64,000 bases of DNA from an uncultured Rhodospirillaceae bacterium (GCA_945952105.1 CAMFGZ010000019.1:52179-116178); one strand, 5' to 3'. Shown: positions 39,530-53,016, counted from the stretch's first letter. Translations and numbers: made by a program. The notes: generated by a model not told the origin, from the sequence alone.

Positions 39530-39841
39530 TCAGCCCTTGTTCTCGCCGGGCGCCCCGTTGATCAGTGACTTCAGGACATTCGACGCTCGAAAGACGAGGA
39601 CTCGCCGCGGCAGGATGGGAACTTCCTGCCCGGTCTTCGGGTTGCGGCCGACCCTTTGCCCCTTGTCGCGAACGGTGAAACTCCCGAACGAGGAGATCTT
39701 CACCGATTCGCCGCGCGCCAATGCCTCCACCACCTCGGAGAGAATCGTCTCCACGAGATCGCTGGATTCGTTACGAGACAGGCCCACTTCCTGGAACACT
39801 GACTCGCTCAGATCGGCACGCGTGATAGTCCGGCCGTCCAC
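39530..39841 (-). CDS. ihfA: Integration host factor subunit alpha
   Basis: [28 protein letters not shown]...[29 protein letters not shown]. Confidence 0.96.
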   Translation of the reverse strand: MDGRTITRADLSESVFQEVGLSRNESSDLVETILSEVVEALARGESVKISSFGSFTVRDKGQRVGRNPKTGQEVPILPRRVLVFRASNVLKSLINGAPGENKG

Positions 39842-39964
39842 TCCGGTACCCCTTCTTCTCCCAGTTAATCCTTACTCTAAGGTGGGAAAGCGGTCAATAT
39901 CAGTAGGATAGCGGACGGACTTGAATCAGTGTCTGTTCACGTTCCGTTACGCCGGAATCGCGCT

Positions 39965-40936
39965 TTACCAACGAACGAGGCTCGCTCCCCAAGCCAAGCC
40001 GCCGCCGATCCCCTCCATCAGCAGCAGGTCGCCCTTCTTGATGCGGCCGTCCTTCACCGCGACGTCGAGCGCCAGCGGGATCGACGCGGCGGAAGTGTTG
40101 GCGTGCCGGTCGACAGTGACGACGACGCGCTCCGGTGGCAGGCCGAGCTTGCGACCCGTTCCGTCGATGATGCGCTTGTTGGCCTGGTGCGGCACCAGCC
40201 AGTCGATGTCCGTAGGCGCGAGGCCCGCCTTCTCCAGCACTTCGCCCACGACGGCGGCCATGTTCACCACGGCGTGCTTGAAGACCTCCTTGCCTTCCAT
40301 CCGCAGGAAGCCGGTCGTCCGTGTCGAGGAGGGTCCGCCGTCGACATAGAGGATGTCATGCTGGCGACCGTCGGAATGCAGCGCGTTGGCGAGGATGCCG
40401 CGATCGGCCGACGTGCCGGTGCCCTGCTCGCCCTTCAGCACGATCGCGCCCGCGCCATCGCCGAACAGCACGCAGGTGCCGCGATCGTCCCAGTCGAGGA
40501 TGCGCGAGAAGGTTTCCGCGCCGATCACCAGCGCGGTCGAAGCGACGCCGTTCTTGATCAGGCTGTCAGCGACGGAAACCGCATAGACGAAGCCGGCACA
40601 CACGGCCTGTACGTCGAAGGCCGCGCCGCCGGTCATGCCGAGCTCGGCCTGCACTCGGGTCGCCGTCGCGGGAAACGTCTCGTCCGGCGTCGCCGTGGCG
40701 AGCACGATCAGGTCGAGATCGGACGCCTTGAGGCCGGCATGGTCGAGTGCCCGCTGCGACGCCTTGATCGCGAGATGCGAGGTGAACTCGCCATCGGCCG
40801 CGATGTGACGCTGGCGGATGCCGGTGCGCTGCTGGATCCACTCATCGGTGGTCTCGACGGATTTGGACAGTTCTTCGTTGGTGACCACGCGCTCCGGCAA
40901 ATACGAACCACAGCCTTGGACGACTGAACGAATCAC
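39965..40936 (-). CDS. fabH: Beta-ketoacyl-ACP synthase III
   Basis: [65 protein letters not shown] start. Confidence 0.97.
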   Translation of the reverse strand: MIRSVVQGCGSYLPERVVTNEELSKSVETTDEWIQQRTGIRQRHIAADGEFTSHLAIKASQRALDHAGLKASDLDLIVLATATPDETFPATATRVQAELGMTGGAAFDVQAVCAGFVYAVSVADSLIKNGVASTALVIGAETFSRILDWDDRGTCVLFGDGAGAIVLKGEQGTGTSADRGILANALHSDGRQHDILYVDGGPSSTRTTGFLRMEGKEVFKHAVVNMAAVVGEVLEKAGLAPTDIDWLVPHQANKRIIDGTGRKLGLPPERVVVTVDRHANTSAASIPLALDVAVKDGRIKKGDLLLMEGIGGGLAWGASLVRW

Positions 40937-42009
40937 GCGGTTCCTCCGGTGGCCTGCAGCGAGGCAGCCGGAGCCTCGGGTGCCGAGGTGATCTCGCGCA
41001 GCCGGGCCAGGCCCTCGACAAGCTTGCTCTTGTATTCGTAACGGACGAGATCGACGGCGACGCCGATCGCATAAGCAAAGCCCAGCGCGTCCGTGCCGCC
41101 GTGGCTCTTCACGCAGACCCCGTTGAGACCGAGGAAGACACCGCCGTTGTAACGACGGGGGTCGACACGCATGCGCAGCTTGGACCACGCCCCCGAAGCG
41201 AACAGATAGCCCAGCTTGGCCAGGGTCGAGGTTCGGAACGCGTCGCGCACGAACTGGGTGTACAGCTTCGCCGTGCCCTCGATCGCCTTCAGGGCGACGT
41301 TGCCGGTGAAGCCGTCGGTAACGATGACATCGGCCACGCCGGCGCCGATATCGTTGCCCTCGACGAAGCCGTGGAACGAGACGGGAGAGTCTTCGCGGCG
41401 CAGCCAGGCTGCGGCCTGCCGCACTTCCTCGTGGCCCTTGAGTTCCTCGGAGCCGACGTTCAGCAACCCGACCTTCGGCTTGTCGAGCCCGAGCAGGATC
41501 TGCGCGAAGACGCTTCCCATCACGGCAAACTGCGCGAGATTGTCGGCATCGCATTCGAGGTTGGCGCCGAGATCGAGCATGACGCTCTCGCCGCGCGCGG
41601 TCGGCATGAACGAAGCGAGCGCCGGACGATCAGCGCCGTCGAGCATGCGCATCGCGAACATCGAAATGGCCAGCAGGGCGCCGGTGTTGCCGGCCGACAC
41701 GACGGTATCGGCGCGGCCCTGCGCTGCCGCTTCCACGGCCATCCACATGCTGGACTTGCGCCGGCGGCGCAGCGCGAAGGACGGCTTGTCCTCGGCCAGC
41801 ACCGCGTCCTCCGCAGGCACGATCTCCAGCACCTGCGAGAGACCCTTGCGCTTGTCGACCAGCGCCTTCAGCCGGGCTTCGTCGCCGAACAGCAGGAACG
41901 AGGTGCCGGGATAACGCTCGCGGGCGATGTCGGCGCCGTTCACCACGACGTCGGGAGCATGGTCGCCGCCCATGCCATCGAGCGCGAGTACGATCTTGCC
42001 CGTACTCAC
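40933..42009 (-). CDS. plsX: Phosphate acyltransferase PlsX
   Basis: [51 protein letters not shown]. Confidence 0.97.
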   Translation of the reverse strand: MSTGKIVLALDGMGGDHAPDVVVNGADIARERYPGTSFLLFGDEARLKALVDKRKGLSQVLEIVPAEDAVLAEDKPSFALRRRRKSSMWMAVEAAAQGRADTVVSAGNTGALLAISMFAMRMLDGADRPALASFMPTARGESVMLDLGANLECDADNLAQFAVMGSVFAQILLGLDKPKVGLLNVGSEELKGHEEVRQAAAWLRREDSPVSFHGFVEGNDIGAGVADVIVTDGFTGNVALKAIEGTAKLYTQFVRDAFRTSTLAKLGYLFASGAWSKLRMRVDPRRYNGGVFLGLNGVCVKSHGGTDALGFAYAIGVAVDLVRYEYKSKLVEGLARLREITSAPEAPAASLQATGGTA

Positions 42010-42061
42010 CGCCCTTCTCCGACTGTCGAGCGCCAGCCCATCGCCGGCAGCGGGCTTCGGA

Positions 42062-42256
42062 CTACTTCTCGGCCGACGCGGCGTCGGCCAGGACGGGCAT
42101 GTCCTCGCGATAGTAGCCGCAATGCGAGCAGACCATGTGCGGCCGCTTCAGCTCGCCGCAGTTCTTGCATTCCATGTATGCCATCGTCGGCAGCGCATGA
42201 TGCGCGCGACGCATGTTGCGGCGGGACTTAGATACCTTTTTCTTGGGAACTGCCAT
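42062..42256 (-). CDS. rpmF: 50S ribosomal protein L32
   Basis: [22 protein letters not shown]...[20 protein letters not shown]. Confidence 0.97.
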   Translation of the reverse strand: MAVPKKKVSKSRRNMRRAHHALPTMAYMECKNCGELKRPHMVCSHCGYYREDMPVLADAASAEK

Positions 42257-42384
42257 GACGATCTCCAGGACGAGGGCTCTACCCGCTTTCGCAAGCAGGC
42301 CGTGCCCCCAAAAAAGCTGCAGCCGCGCTCTACAGGCGCGGCGGGCGGCATTCTCTAGCCAAAACGTTTCACGACCGCAACAGT

Positions 42385-42969
42385 TTAGCGGTCACGCCGG
42401 GGCTTGTCCCTCAGGGCGGCCAGACCGGCGAATGGATGCCGCCGCGGCTCGGGCGTGGCCCGACGGGCACCGCCCTTGGCCTTGGGCAGCACGTCTTCCA
42501 GCTTGATACCGGGTCGCCTTGGGTACGGATCGGCGGTCAGGGACAGTTGCTCCGCCGCTATTTCGCCGACATCGAGCATATTTCCAGTGAGAGGCTCGGG
42601 CGCATCCCCCTGGGCATTAAGCAGCGCCTCGCCGCTTTCGGGATCGAGGTCCTCGGTCACGTGCTCGGCGAAAACCAGCCGGAAGGCGTCGTCGAGTTCC
42701 TGGGTCACGGGATCGAGGCTGAGGATGCAGGCCTGAACGATCCGGCCCTTGAGACGCCCCTCGACCACCACCTGTCCGCCGGGCTTGCGGTCCACCGTCA
42801 CCCGCGCGGAGAAGGCCGGCAGCCCGAGAAAGCCAAACCGCTTGGCAAGCGCAGCCCGCTCGCTCTCGCTGGTCGTGATTTCGAGCGCCGCCCCATTGGG
42901 GCCCAGCTTGTCCAGATCGACGACTCTCTCGATCTCAGATTTTATCATCTTTCCAGTATCTTGCGACAT
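42385..42969 (-). CDS. YceD family protein (DUF177)
   Basis: [26 protein letters not shown]; adjacent to rpmF. Confidence 0.88.
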   Translation of the reverse strand: MSQDTGKMIKSEIERVVDLDKLGPNGAALEITTSESERAALAKRFGFLGLPAFSARVTVDRKPGGQVVVEGRLKGRIVQACILSLDPVTQELDDAFRLVFAEHVTEDLDPESGEALLNAQGDAPEPLTGNMLDVGEIAAEQLSLTADPYPRRPGIKLEDVLPKAKGGARRATPEPRRHPFAGLAALRDKPRRDR

Positions 42970-42978
42970 TTTTCTAAA

Positions 42979-43473
42979 TCACTTTATCAAGTCGTTTCGC
43001 GCCGTGGCGGCAAGCGATCGGGCATACTCGCGGACATATTCCTCAAGGCGAGCGAGTTGCTGCGGATCCTCTGGCGACCTACCGCCATAGGCATTGCGGC
43101 GCAAGGCCTCGGCAAGCGGCGTAGGACCGTCGTTCAAGGCTTCGCGATAGGCAAGCGCCCTGCCATGCAATCCTTCCGCCATGACCTTGATGCGGCGCCC
43201 CACACCCAGGTCCTGGATACCGATCTCGCGCAGCGTCAAATCCAGATGCTTGAACATGGCGTCGAAGAAGGCCTGGGCCACGACCTCGCCATCGGGCTCT
43301 CGGCGCAGGCGATCGATCATCAGGGCGGCGTGCAGGGCCAGCGCATCGAAGCGGCCGTCGAGCGTGTCCGGGATGCCGCATGCCTCGAACAGCTCGGCCG
43401 CGCGCGCCTGCTCGCCCACGCGCTTGTACACGGCTGCGGCGAAATCATCCTCGGGCTTGCGGCGGCGGAACAC
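42979..43473 (-). CDS. Ubiquinol-cytochrome c chaperone family protein (CBP3-like)
   Basis: DTLDGRFDALALHAALMIDRLRREPDGEVVAQAFFDAMFKHLDLTLREIGIQDLGVGRRIKVMAEGLHGRALAY. Confidence 0.9.
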   Translation of the reverse strand: MFRRRKPEDDFAAAVYKRVGEQARAAELFEACGIPDTLDGRFDALALHAALMIDRLRREPDGEVVAQAFFDAMFKHLDLTLREIGIQDLGVGRRIKVMAEGLHGRALAYREALNDGPTPLAEALRRNAYGGRSPEDPQQLARLEEYVREYARSLAATARNDLIK

Positions 43474-43573
43474 GGGCTACTCCTCCCCAACTCGTCACAG
43501 AGCGACAGGTTGACCCCGCGCCTTCGTCACGACATCTTGCAGTCCCTCTTCCCGCAAAGCCAAGAAGCAGTCC

Positions 43574-44062
43574 ATGCGTCGCACCGCCCCGCTCGCCCTC
43601 GTTGGCGCCCTTGCCGTCTCTGCCGCCCTTGCCGTGGGTGGCTGCGAGGACACCGTAGACCAGCGCGGCTTCGCCGCGACTCCCGGTTCGGTGGAGAAGC
43701 TCGAAGTCGGCGCGCAGAGCCGCGAGGACGTCGTCCGCCTGATCGGATCGCCCTCGGCCGTCGCCACCTTCAATCCGAACATCTGGTACTACATCAGTGA
43801 AACCCAGGTGTACTGGGCCTACACCAAGCCCAGGATCGTCGAGCAGAAGGTGATGCAGGTCACGTTCAACGACTCGGGCCGCATCGAAGCCATCAAGAAC
43901 TACGGCCTCAAGGACGCACAGGACATTCAGATGGTCCAGCGCGTCACGCCGACCTCGGGCAAGGAGCTCACGATCCTCGAGCAGATCCTGGGCAATGTCG
44001 GCCGCTTCAGCGGACCAAAGAAGGAAACCGCGCCCGGCGCGCCGACGAGCGGCGGCATCTGA
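43574..44062 (+). CDS. bamE: Outer membrane protein assembly factor BamE (SmpA/OmlA)
   Basis: Lipoprotein-like leader ..VGGCED; GSVEKLEVGAQSREDVVRLIGSPSAVATFNPNIWYYISE. Confidence 0.9.
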   Translation: MRRTAPLALVGALAVSAALAVGGCEDTVDQRGFAATPGSVEKLEVGAQSREDVVRLIGSPSAVATFNPNIWYYISETQVYWAYTKPRIVEQKVMQVTFNDSGRIEAIKNYGLKDAQDIQMVQRVTPTSGKELTILEQILGNVGRFSGPKKETAPGAPTSGGI

Positions 44063-44125
44063 CGCTTCACGGCTGCCGGGGAACCTTCCCGGGACGAGCC
44101 TGCCGGACGCGACCGGCACAAAGAA

Positions 44126-44159
44126 AAAGCCCCGGTCCTTCGACCGGGGCTTTCCTTTT
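44126..44159. terminator. Rho-independent terminator between convergent bamE and hppA
   Basis: AAAGCCCCGGTC-CTTC-GACCGGGGCTTT followed by CCTTTT; A-rich on the other side, so may act both ways. Confidence 0.9.
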
Positions 44160-44176
44160 GAGGTCGCTGCCTCTGG

Positions 44177-46282
<2,106 letters not shown>

Positions 46283-46433
46283 TTTTCCTAACCTATTGTT
46301 TTTTCAGCGCTTCTAGCGCATCGCAGCCTGAAGCATGATCTCCCCCCGGCGCGAGGCGCGCGAAAAATGGCATGCCGGCCGGGCCGGCGCAACTCGGAGG
46401 TGGAAAAAGCCCCGTCGCGTCAAAGGCTTGGCG

Positions 46434-47666
46434 TCAGGCGCGTGAAGGATGCCGCAAGCGGAAGACGGTGACGACGACCAGGGCGACCAGCACCATGGCC
46501 AGCGCCACGTAGTTCAGCGCCGCCCAGCCCTTGAGCTCCAGCACGACGCTGGCCATCAGGCTGGAAACGGTGGTGACGCCAAACACCATGAAATCGTTGA
46601 AGGCCTGCGCCTTGCCCCGCTCCGCCGAGCGGTAGGTGGTGGTGAGGAGCGTGGTGGCGCCGACGAACAGGAAGTTCCAGCCCACGCCGTTCAGGCTGAG
46701 GGCCCCCCGGAAGTGCCATTCGGTGACGCCCATGAGCGCGACCACCACGCCGGCCACCAGAAGCACGATGCCGGCGCTCATGATGTTGAAGATCCCGAAC
46801 CGCGAGATCAGATGGCCGGTGAAGAAGGACGGGATGAACATGCCCATCACGTGCACAAAGATCGTCACCGGGGCCTCTGTCGCCTTGAGGCCGCACTGCA
46901 CGATGGCCAGCGGCGACGCCGCCATCACGAAAGACATGACGCCGAAGGCGATCATCGCGCCGGCGCAGGCCACCATGTAGGCAGGCTGGGTCACGATCTC
47001 GAACAGGGTCCGCTGCGGGCCGGCCGCCTCCTCCGACTTCACCTGCGGGAATTCGATGAAGCCCAGCACGATGAAGACGAGGACGTGGATGACGATGACG
47101 GAGACGAAGCTCGCCTGGAAGAGTGGTTGCCAGAGATCGGGGGTGAACCGTGCCAGGGTCGGCCCGACGATGCCGGCCAGCACGCCCCCCGCGGTGACGT
47201 AGGAAATCGCCTGCGCGCGATAGGCACCGGGGGCCAGCTCGACCGCGGCAAACCGGTAGAGCTGCATGTTGGCGATGCCGTATCCCAGGAACAGGCCTCC
47301 CACGCACATCACCGGAAAGCTGCCGAGGCCGAGCCCGATCGCCGCCAGCGAAGAGCCGATCATGCCCATCAGCGAGCCGCTGCGGAAACCGAACTTCCGG
47401 CCACGGCGCATCATCAGCAGCGAAGCCGGAAACACCGACAGCATGACTCCGAGATGCTGCATGGTGACCGGCAGATTGGCCCACATACGCATGTCGGGAG
47501 AAACGATGGTCAGTACGGCCAGCGCCGACGAGGCGAACATCAAGGTGTTGCTGCTCTGCGTGAGAGCCTGGCAGATCGCCAGCAGAGCGATGTTGCGCAT
47601 GGACCGACGCGGCATACCGCCGTTCGAAGCCGCGGGCGATTCCGTCACCTTGATCGATCCGTCCAT
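46434..47666 (-). CDS. MFS transporter
   Basis: 12-TM pattern; PASLLMMRRGRKFGFRSGSLMGMIGSSLAAIGL. Confidence 0.9.
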   Translation of the reverse strand: MDGSIKVTESPAASNGGMPRRSMRNIALLAICQALTQSSNTLMFASSALAVLTIVSPDMRMWANLPVTMQHLGVMLSVFPASLLMMRRGRKFGFRSGSLMGMIGSSLAAIGLGLGSFPVMCVGGLFLGYGIANMQLYRFAAVELAPGAYRAQAISYVTAGGVLAGIVGPTLARFTPDLWQPLFQASFVSVIVIHVLVFIVLGFIEFPQVKSEEAAGPQRTLFEIVTQPAYMVACAGAMIAFGVMSFVMAASPLAIVQCGLKATEAPVTIFVHVMGMFIPSFFTGHLISRFGIFNIMSAGIVLLVAGVVVALMGVTEWHFRGALSLNGVGWNFLFVGATTLLTTTYRSAERGKAQAFNDFMVFGVTTVSSLMASVVLELKGWAALNYVALAMVLVALVVVTVFRLRHPSRA

Positions 47667-47743
47667 TGGGCCGGCACTGTAGTCGCGCGCACCGCCCGAG
47701 CTATGGCGTGCGGCGCAGTGCAGCTATGAGCAGGTGTAGTTTA

Positions 47744-48730
47744 CTAGAAGTGAACGTATCCCTTGCGCGGAGCCGCCACGGACGCACCGCCCGCCGTCAG
47801 CCTGACATCGTCCCCGCGGGCGAAGCGTCCGATGCGCGTGACCTTCACGCCAGCGGCACGGGCCACCACCTCCAGAGCCGTGGTCTTGCGAGCCGGCACT
47901 GCCATCAAGAGTTCGTAGTCGTCACCTCCGCCCAGGACATTGGCCCAAAGACGGGGATTGGCTGCAACCGCTTCGCGTCCCGCAGCCGATAGAGGGACGT
48001 CGTCCCTCTCGATGGTCACGGCCAGCCCGGACGCCTGGCCGATGTGCGCGGCATCGGCCAGCAAGCCGTCCGAAACATCGGCCGACGCCGTCGCGATGCC
48101 GAGCAGGCGCGGACCGAGAGTGGAACGCGGTCGCGGCAGACGATAGCGATCCTCGAGAGAGGCGCGCTGTCGTGCCGTGAGGTCACGCAATCCGCCCTTC
48201 GCCGCGAGCAGACCGAGTGCGCCATCGCCGATCGTGCCGCTGACCCAAAGCTCGTCCCCTGCCCGCGCACCGCCGCGGCTCAACCCCTTGCCGCGCGCGA
48301 CGCGGCCGAAGGCGGTTATCGTTATGGTGAGAGGCCCGGGCGTCACGACCGTATCGCCGCCGCACAGCACGATGCCATAGCGTCGCTGGTCGGCGGCAAG
48401 GCCCTTGGCGAACCCCGAGACCCAAGTTTCCTTCCAGTTCGACGGAAGCGCGAGCGAGAGCTGATAGACGAAGGGCGTCGAACCGCCGGCCGCAAGGTCG
48501 GACAGGCACACGCGCAATGCCTTGCTGGCCACCCGCTGCGGCATGTCGTCGGCCAGGAAATGGACGCCGGCGACGATCGTGTCGGTCTTCACGACGAGGT
48601 CGTGCCGCGCATCGGCGGCGAGGAAGGCATTGTCGCTCCGAAGACCGTCCGCGCCCCTGAAGCCGCGGGCGAGCGGCGCGAAGTAGCGAGCGATCAGTTC
48701 GAACTCGCCGACCCGCTTCGGCCGCGCCAT
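47744..48730 (-). CDS. thiL: Thiamine-phosphate kinase
   Basis: GEFELIARYFAPLARG..LVVKTDTIVAGVHF..ASKALRVCLSDLAAGGSTP; next to nusB. Confidence 0.95.
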   Translation of the reverse strand: MARPKRVGEFELIARYFAPLARGFRGADGLRSDNAFLAADARHDLVVKTDTIVAGVHFLADDMPQRVASKALRVCLSDLAAGGSTPFVYQLSLALPSNWKETWVSGFAKGLAADQRRYGIVLCGGDTVVTPGPLTITITAFGRVARGKGLSRGGARAGDELWVSGTIGDGALGLLAAKGGLRDLTARQRASLEDRYRLPRPRSTLGPRLLGIATASADVSDGLLADAAHIGQASGLAVTIERDDVPLSAAGREAVAANPRLWANVLGGGDDYELLMAVPARKTTALEVVARAAGVKVTRIGRFARGDDVRLTAGGASVAAPRKGYVHF

Positions 48731-48736
48731 GGCGGC

Positions 48737-49207
48737 CTACTTCTGGTCGGCCGGCCGCGCCTGGCGCGCCACGCGGTCGAGAACGGAGTTGATGAAGCTC
48801 GGTTCGCCCTTGTCGTAGAAGGCATGAGCGATCTCGACATATTCGTTGATGGCCACGCGCAACGGCACATCGCCCCGATGGACGAGCTCGTAGGCGCCGG
48901 CGAGCAGGATGGCGCGGACCAGGCGATCGACGCGCGCCCAGGTCCAGTCCTTCGCCAGCGACGCCGTCACGATCGCCTCCAGGGCATCCCTGTTGGTCGT
49001 GGTGCCCTCGACAACGTCCTTGAAGAGCGGCCGGTCGGCATCGCGGCGCATGCCGCCCTCACCGGCCTCGCCGGTGCGAACCTTCAGGAACTGCTCGATG
49101 ATGTCCGCCGGGGCGTCCTGCCCCTCCTGCCATTGATAGAGCGCCTGCACCGCCGCCAGCCGGGCGGCCTGGCGACGGCTGGGCACGGCCGGCTTGGCGT
49201 CGCTCAC
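48737..49207 (-). CDS. nusB: Transcription antitermination factor NusB
   Basis: RRQAARLAAVQALYQWQ..ILLAGAYELVHRGDVPLRVAINEYVEIAHAFYDKGEPSFINSVLDRVAR. Confidence 0.97.
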   Translation of the reverse strand: MSDAKPAVPSRRQAARLAAVQALYQWQEGQDAPADIIEQFLKVRTGEAGEGGMRRDADRPLFKDVVEGTTTNRDALEAIVTASLAKDWTWARVDRLVRAILLAGAYELVHRGDVPLRVAINEYVEIAHAFYDKGEPSFINSVLDRVARQARPADQK

Positions 49208-49692
49208 GATTTCTTCCAGCGTCGGCGGAGAGCCACCATGGCAAGGCAGGCATGGGCCGCGTCGCCGCCCTTGTCGCCGCGATCGGTGAAGGCGCGCGCC
49301 CGCGCCTGCTCGATGTTCTCGACGGTCACGATTCCGTAGCCGATGGCCAGCTTCTTCTGGACCGCGAGGTCCATCAGGCCGCGCGCGCTCTCGCCACAGA
49401 CATAGTCGTAGTGGGTGGTCTCGCCGCGGATGACGCAGCCGAGCGCCACGTAGCCGTCATAGCGCTTGCCCTTCTTCTCCGCCGCCATCGCGATCGCGCC
49501 GGGAATCTCGAAGGCGCCGGGAACGACGATGCGGTCCGCCTTCGCGCCGTTCTTCGCGATCTCCTGCTCGGCGCCCTTGATCAGCGCTTCGGCGACATCG
49601 GCGTAGTAACGCGACTCGACGATGAGGATGCGCGCGCCCTTGACGCCGGCGACCGCCGGCCGGGCCGTCGGGTTTTCCGTCCGTGTCGACAT
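49204..49692 (-). CDS. ribH: 6,7-dimethyl-8-ribityllumazine synthase
   Basis: RIVVPGAFEIPGAIAMAAEKKGKRYDGYVALGCVIRGETTHYDYVC. Confidence 0.97.
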   Translation of the reverse strand: MSTRTENPTARPAVAGVKGARILIVESRYYADVAEALIKGAEQEIAKNGAKADRIVVPGAFEIPGAIAMAAEKKGKRYDGYVALGCVIRGETTHYDYVCGESARGLMDLAVQKKLAIGYGIVTVENIEQARARAFTDRGDKGGDAAHACLAMVALRRRWKKS

Positions 49693-49694
49693 GC

Positions 49695-50846
49695 TTAAAC
49701 CTTCGCGCGGCCGGGAACCGGCTTCTGGGCGACGATCTTGAGGCCAAAGCCCTCGAGACCGACCACGCTCTTCTGGGAGTTGCTGAGCAGCACCATTTCC
49801 TTCACGCCGAGATCGATCAGGATCTGGGCACCAACGCCGTAGTCGCGCAGCTCCTGCCCGGCAGGTTCAATCTGTTCGCCCGCGCGACGGCGCTGCTCGG
49901 CCAGCACGACAGTGAGCGGCTCGCGGATCAGCACGATCACGCCGCGGCCTTCCTTGGCGATCTCGCGCATGGACGCCTCGATCTCGCCGCCGCGACCGCC
50001 GCTGCGCTGGCCGAGCGTGTCGGTGAAGAGGTTGACGGCGTGCATGCGCACCATGACCGGACCGCCGGCCGCGGGGTCACCCTTCACCAGAGCGACATGC
50101 TGCGCCATCGTCACCTTGTTCACGTAGACGACGCAGCGGAAGTCGCCGCCCCAGGTGCTGTCGAGCGCGGTCTCGCTGATGCGCTTCACGATCGAGTCGT
50201 AGCGGCGGCGATAGGCGATCAGGTCGGCGATGGTGCCGATCTTGAGCGCATGGCGCTGCGCGAAGGTGATGAGGTCGTTTCGGCGCGCCATCGTGCCGTC
50301 GTCGTTCATGATCTCGCAGATCACGCCGGCCGGGGTGAGCCCCGCCAGGCGCGCGAGATCGACGGCGGCTTCGGTGTGGCCGGTGCGCTCCAGCGTGCCG
50401 CCGTCGCGGGCGACCAGCGGGAAGACGTGTCCCGGTGTCACGATGTCGTGCGGCCCGCACGAGGGGTCGATCGCCACGGCGACGGTTCGCGCACGATCGG
50501 CGGCGGAGATGCCGGTCGTCACGCCCTCTCGTGCCTCGATCGAGACCGTGAACGCCGTCGAGTGACGTGTGCGGTTGTTTTGCGACATCAACGGCAGGCC
50601 GAGCTGCTCGACCCGCTCGCGCGTCAGCGCGAGGCAGATCAGGCCGCGCGCATGCTTGGCCATGAAGTTGATGGCCTCGGGCGTCGCCCACTGTGCCGGG
50701 ATCACCAGGTCGCCCTCGTTCTCGCGGTCCTCGTCGTCGACGAGGATGAACATCCGGCCCTTGCGGGCCTCCTCGATGATGTCCTCGGCCGCGGCCTTCA
50801 CCTCGCTGAAGGTGATCCGCCAAGCGTCCTTTTCGAGCGCACTCAT
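49695..50846 (-). CDS. ribB: 3,4-dihydroxy-2-butanone-4-phosphate synthase fused to a degenerate GTP cyclohydrolase II-like domain (RibBX-like)
   Basis: [75 protein letters not shown]-terminal RibA-like region lacks the zinc Cys motif. Confidence 0.93.
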   Translation of the reverse strand: MSALEKDAWRITFSEVKAAAEDIIEEARKGRMFILVDDEDRENEGDLVIPAQWATPEAINFMAKHARGLICLALTRERVEQLGLPLMSQNNRTRHSTAFTVSIEAREGVTTGISAADRARTVAVAIDPSCGPHDIVTPGHVFPLVARDGGTLERTGHTEAAVDLARLAGLTPAGVICEIMNDDGTMARRNDLITFAQRHALKIGTIADLIAYRRRYDSIVKRISETALDSTWGGDFRCVVYVNKVTMAQHVALVKGDPAAGGPVMVRMHAVNLFTDTLGQRSGGRGGEIEASMREIAKEGRGVIVLIREPLTVVLAEQRRRAGEQIEPAGQELRDYGVGAQILIDLGVKEMVLLSNSQKSVVGLEGFGLKIVAQKPVPGRAKV

Positions 50847-51445
50847 GATTTCTGATGCTCCAACAGTCGCGCAACGTAACGCGCGAGCATATCGACCTCA
50901 AGGTTGACCCTTTGGCCGACCCTGGCCTGACCCAGAGTGGTAACCGCCTGGGTGTGTGAAATCACATTCACGCCAAAGCGATTGCCTTCCACTTCATTGA
51001 CCGTGAGCGAAATGCCGTCGATCGCCACCGAGCCCTTGGCCGCGACGAAGCGTGCCAGTTCGGGCGGCGCCTCGAACACGAAGCGCACGCTGCCGCCTTC
51101 GGGAGTCATGGAGACGATCTTCCCCACCCCGTCGACATGCCCATAGACGAGATGGCCGCCCAGTTCGTCGCCGAGCTTCAGCGACAGTTCGAGGTTGAGC
51201 CGGCTGCCGATGGTCCAGTCGCCGAGATGCGTCTTGTCGAGGCTCTCCGCCGAAACTTCGACCGCGAACCGCCCGGCGCTCTTCTCGACGACCGTGAGGC
51301 AGCATCCCGAGCAGGCGATCGAGGCTCCGATGGCGATCGGCGTCATGTCGTGCCGGGTGACGATGACGAAACGACGGTCTCCCGCCTTGCCGCCGGGGTC
51401 GACCGAGACGATCTCCCCGATGTCTGTCACGATGCCTGTGAACAT
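50843..51445 (-). CDS. ribE: Riboflavin synthase alpha chain
   Basis: MFTGIVTDIGEIV..ASIACSGCCLTVVE..SLKLGDELGGHLVYGHVDGVGKI. Confidence 0.97.
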   Translation of the reverse strand: MFTGIVTDIGEIVSVDPGGKAGDRRFVIVTRHDMTPIAIGASIACSGCCLTVVEKSAGRFAVEVSAESLDKTHLGDWTIGSRLNLELSLKLGDELGGHLVYGHVDGVGKIVSMTPEGGSVRFVFEAPPELARFVAAKGSVAIDGISLTVNEVEGNRFGVNVISHTQAVTTLGQARVGQRVNLEVDMLARYVARLLEHQKS

Positions 51446-51454
51446 GGCCGGTAC

Positions 51455-52546
51455 TTAATCCTCCCGCCGCCAGGTTTCCAGCGTGTCGCCCTGCAGTTGC
51501 CGCGCCGAAACCAACCGGAACCGGGGCGCGGAACCGAGCCGTGCAAATTCCAGTCCGCCGACCGCAGAGCGGCTGTCTCCGCCGAGGATCAAACCGGCCC
51601 GGTAACTCGAAATGCCATCGACGAGACCCGCCTTCAGGAAGGAAGCGGCTACCTGCCCGCCCCCCTCGATGAGGATCCTGGTCAGACCGCGCGCGCCCAG
51701 CGCCTGTGCGGCCGCCGCAACGTCGATGCGCCCGTTCGGATCACCCTCCACCTCGACGATGTCCATGCCAAGGGCGGCGAGCGCGTCCCGCCGTTGGGCC
51801 GGCGCGGCCTTCGTACAGATCAGCCAGACCGGCGTCATCCTTGCCGTGGTCGCAAGCCGGGACGCCGGAGAGAGACGCGCCTGCGAATCGAGCAGGATGC
51901 GCACCGGCGAATACGCCGCGAGGCCCGGCAGCCGGCAGGTCAGATCGGGATCGTCCGCGGCGGCCGTCGCGGCGCCGATCAGGATCGCGTCATGTATGGC
52001 GCGCAGGCGATGGCCGTCCTGCCGTGCCGCCGGGCCCGTGATCCACTTGCTCTCGCCGGCCGCGGTCGCGATGCGCCCGTCGAGCGAGCCCGCCATCTTG
52101 AGATGGAAGAGCGGCCGTCCTTCGCGCACGCGCAACAGGAAGCCCGCATTGATCTCGGCCGCGTCGGCGGCGCCCTCGCCCACTTCGACCGAAATACCGG
52201 CCGCCTTCAGGCGGGCGTGCCCTTGCCCTTTAACGCGTGGATCGGGATCCTCGAGTGCGGAAACGACACGCACGACACCCGAGGATACGAGCGCGTCCGC
52301 ACAGGGCGGCGTTCTGCCATGATGCGAGCAGGGCTCGAGCGTGACGTAGGCAGTCGCGCCCTTCAGCGACTGGCCGGCCTTCGTCGCTTCGGCAATCGCA
52401 TCGGCCTCGGCATGCGGGCGGCCGCCGTCCCGCGTGCGGCCACGCGCAATCACCCGTCCGTCCCGCACGAAGACGCAACCGACGGCGGGATTGGGCCAGG
52501 TGCGGCCGAGCGAACGGCGCGCCAGCGCGAGCGCCGCGCGCATCAT
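51455..52546 (-). CDS. ribD: Bifunctional diaminohydroxyphosphoribosylaminopyrimidine deaminase / 5-amino-6-(5-phosphoribosylamino)uracil reductase
   Basis: NPAVGCVFVRDGRVIARGRT..PHAEADAI..YVTLEPCSHHGRTPPCADAL; reductase domain C-terminal. Confidence 0.96.
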   Translation of the reverse strand: MMRAALALARRSLGRTWPNPAVGCVFVRDGRVIARGRTRDGGRPHAEADAIAEATKAGQSLKGATAYVTLEPCSHHGRTPPCADALVSSGVVRVVSALEDPDPRVKGQGHARLKAAGISVEVGEGAADAAEINAGFLLRVREGRPLFHLKMAGSLDGRIATAAGESKWITGPAARQDGHRLRAIHDAILIGAATAAADDPDLTCRLPGLAAYSPVRILLDSQARLSPASRLATTARMTPVWLICTKAAPAQRRDALAALGMDIVEVEGDPNGRIDVAAAAQALGARGLTRILIEGGGQVAASFLKAGLVDGISSYRAGLILGGDSRSAVGGLEFARLGSAPRFRLVSARQLQGDTLETWRRED

Positions 52547-52551
52547 CGGCG

Positions 52552-53016
52552 TCAGTCCTTGAAGTGGGTATCGGCCAGGTCGGAGATGAACTCCTCGAAG
52601 TCCCGGGCCTCGCGGAAGTTGCGATAGACCGAAGCGAACCGCACATAGGCCACAGGATCGAGCGCGCGCAGCGCGTCCATCACGAGTTCGCCGATCTGCG
52701 TCGAGGGAATCTCGCTCTCGCCGGAGCTTTCGAGGCGGCGAACGATGCCATTCACCACTCGCTCGGTGCGCTCTGGATCGACCGGCCGCTTGCGGCAGGC
52801 GACCTGTATGGAACGCGCCAGCTTGTCGCGATCGAACTGCACGCGCTGTCCGTTCTTCTTCACCACCGTCAGCTCGCGCAGCTGCACGCGCTCGAAGGTC
52901 GTGAAGCGCGAGCCGCAGGACGGGCAATAGCGCCGCCGGCGGATCGCCGAGTTGTCGTCGGTCGGCCTCGAGTCTTTAACCTGTGTGTCCTCGTGACCGC
53001 AGAATGGGCAGCGCAT
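52552..53016 (-). CDS. nrdR: Transcriptional repressor NrdR
   Basis: [46 protein letters not shown]. Confidence 0.98.
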   Translation of the reverse strand: MRCPFCGHEDTQVKDSRPTDDNSAIRRRRYCPSCGSRFTTFERVQLRELTVVKKNGQRVQFDRDKLARSIQVACRKRPVDPERTERVVNGIVRRLESSGESEIPSTQIGELVMDALRALDPVAYVRFASVYRNFREARDFEEFISDLADTHFKD

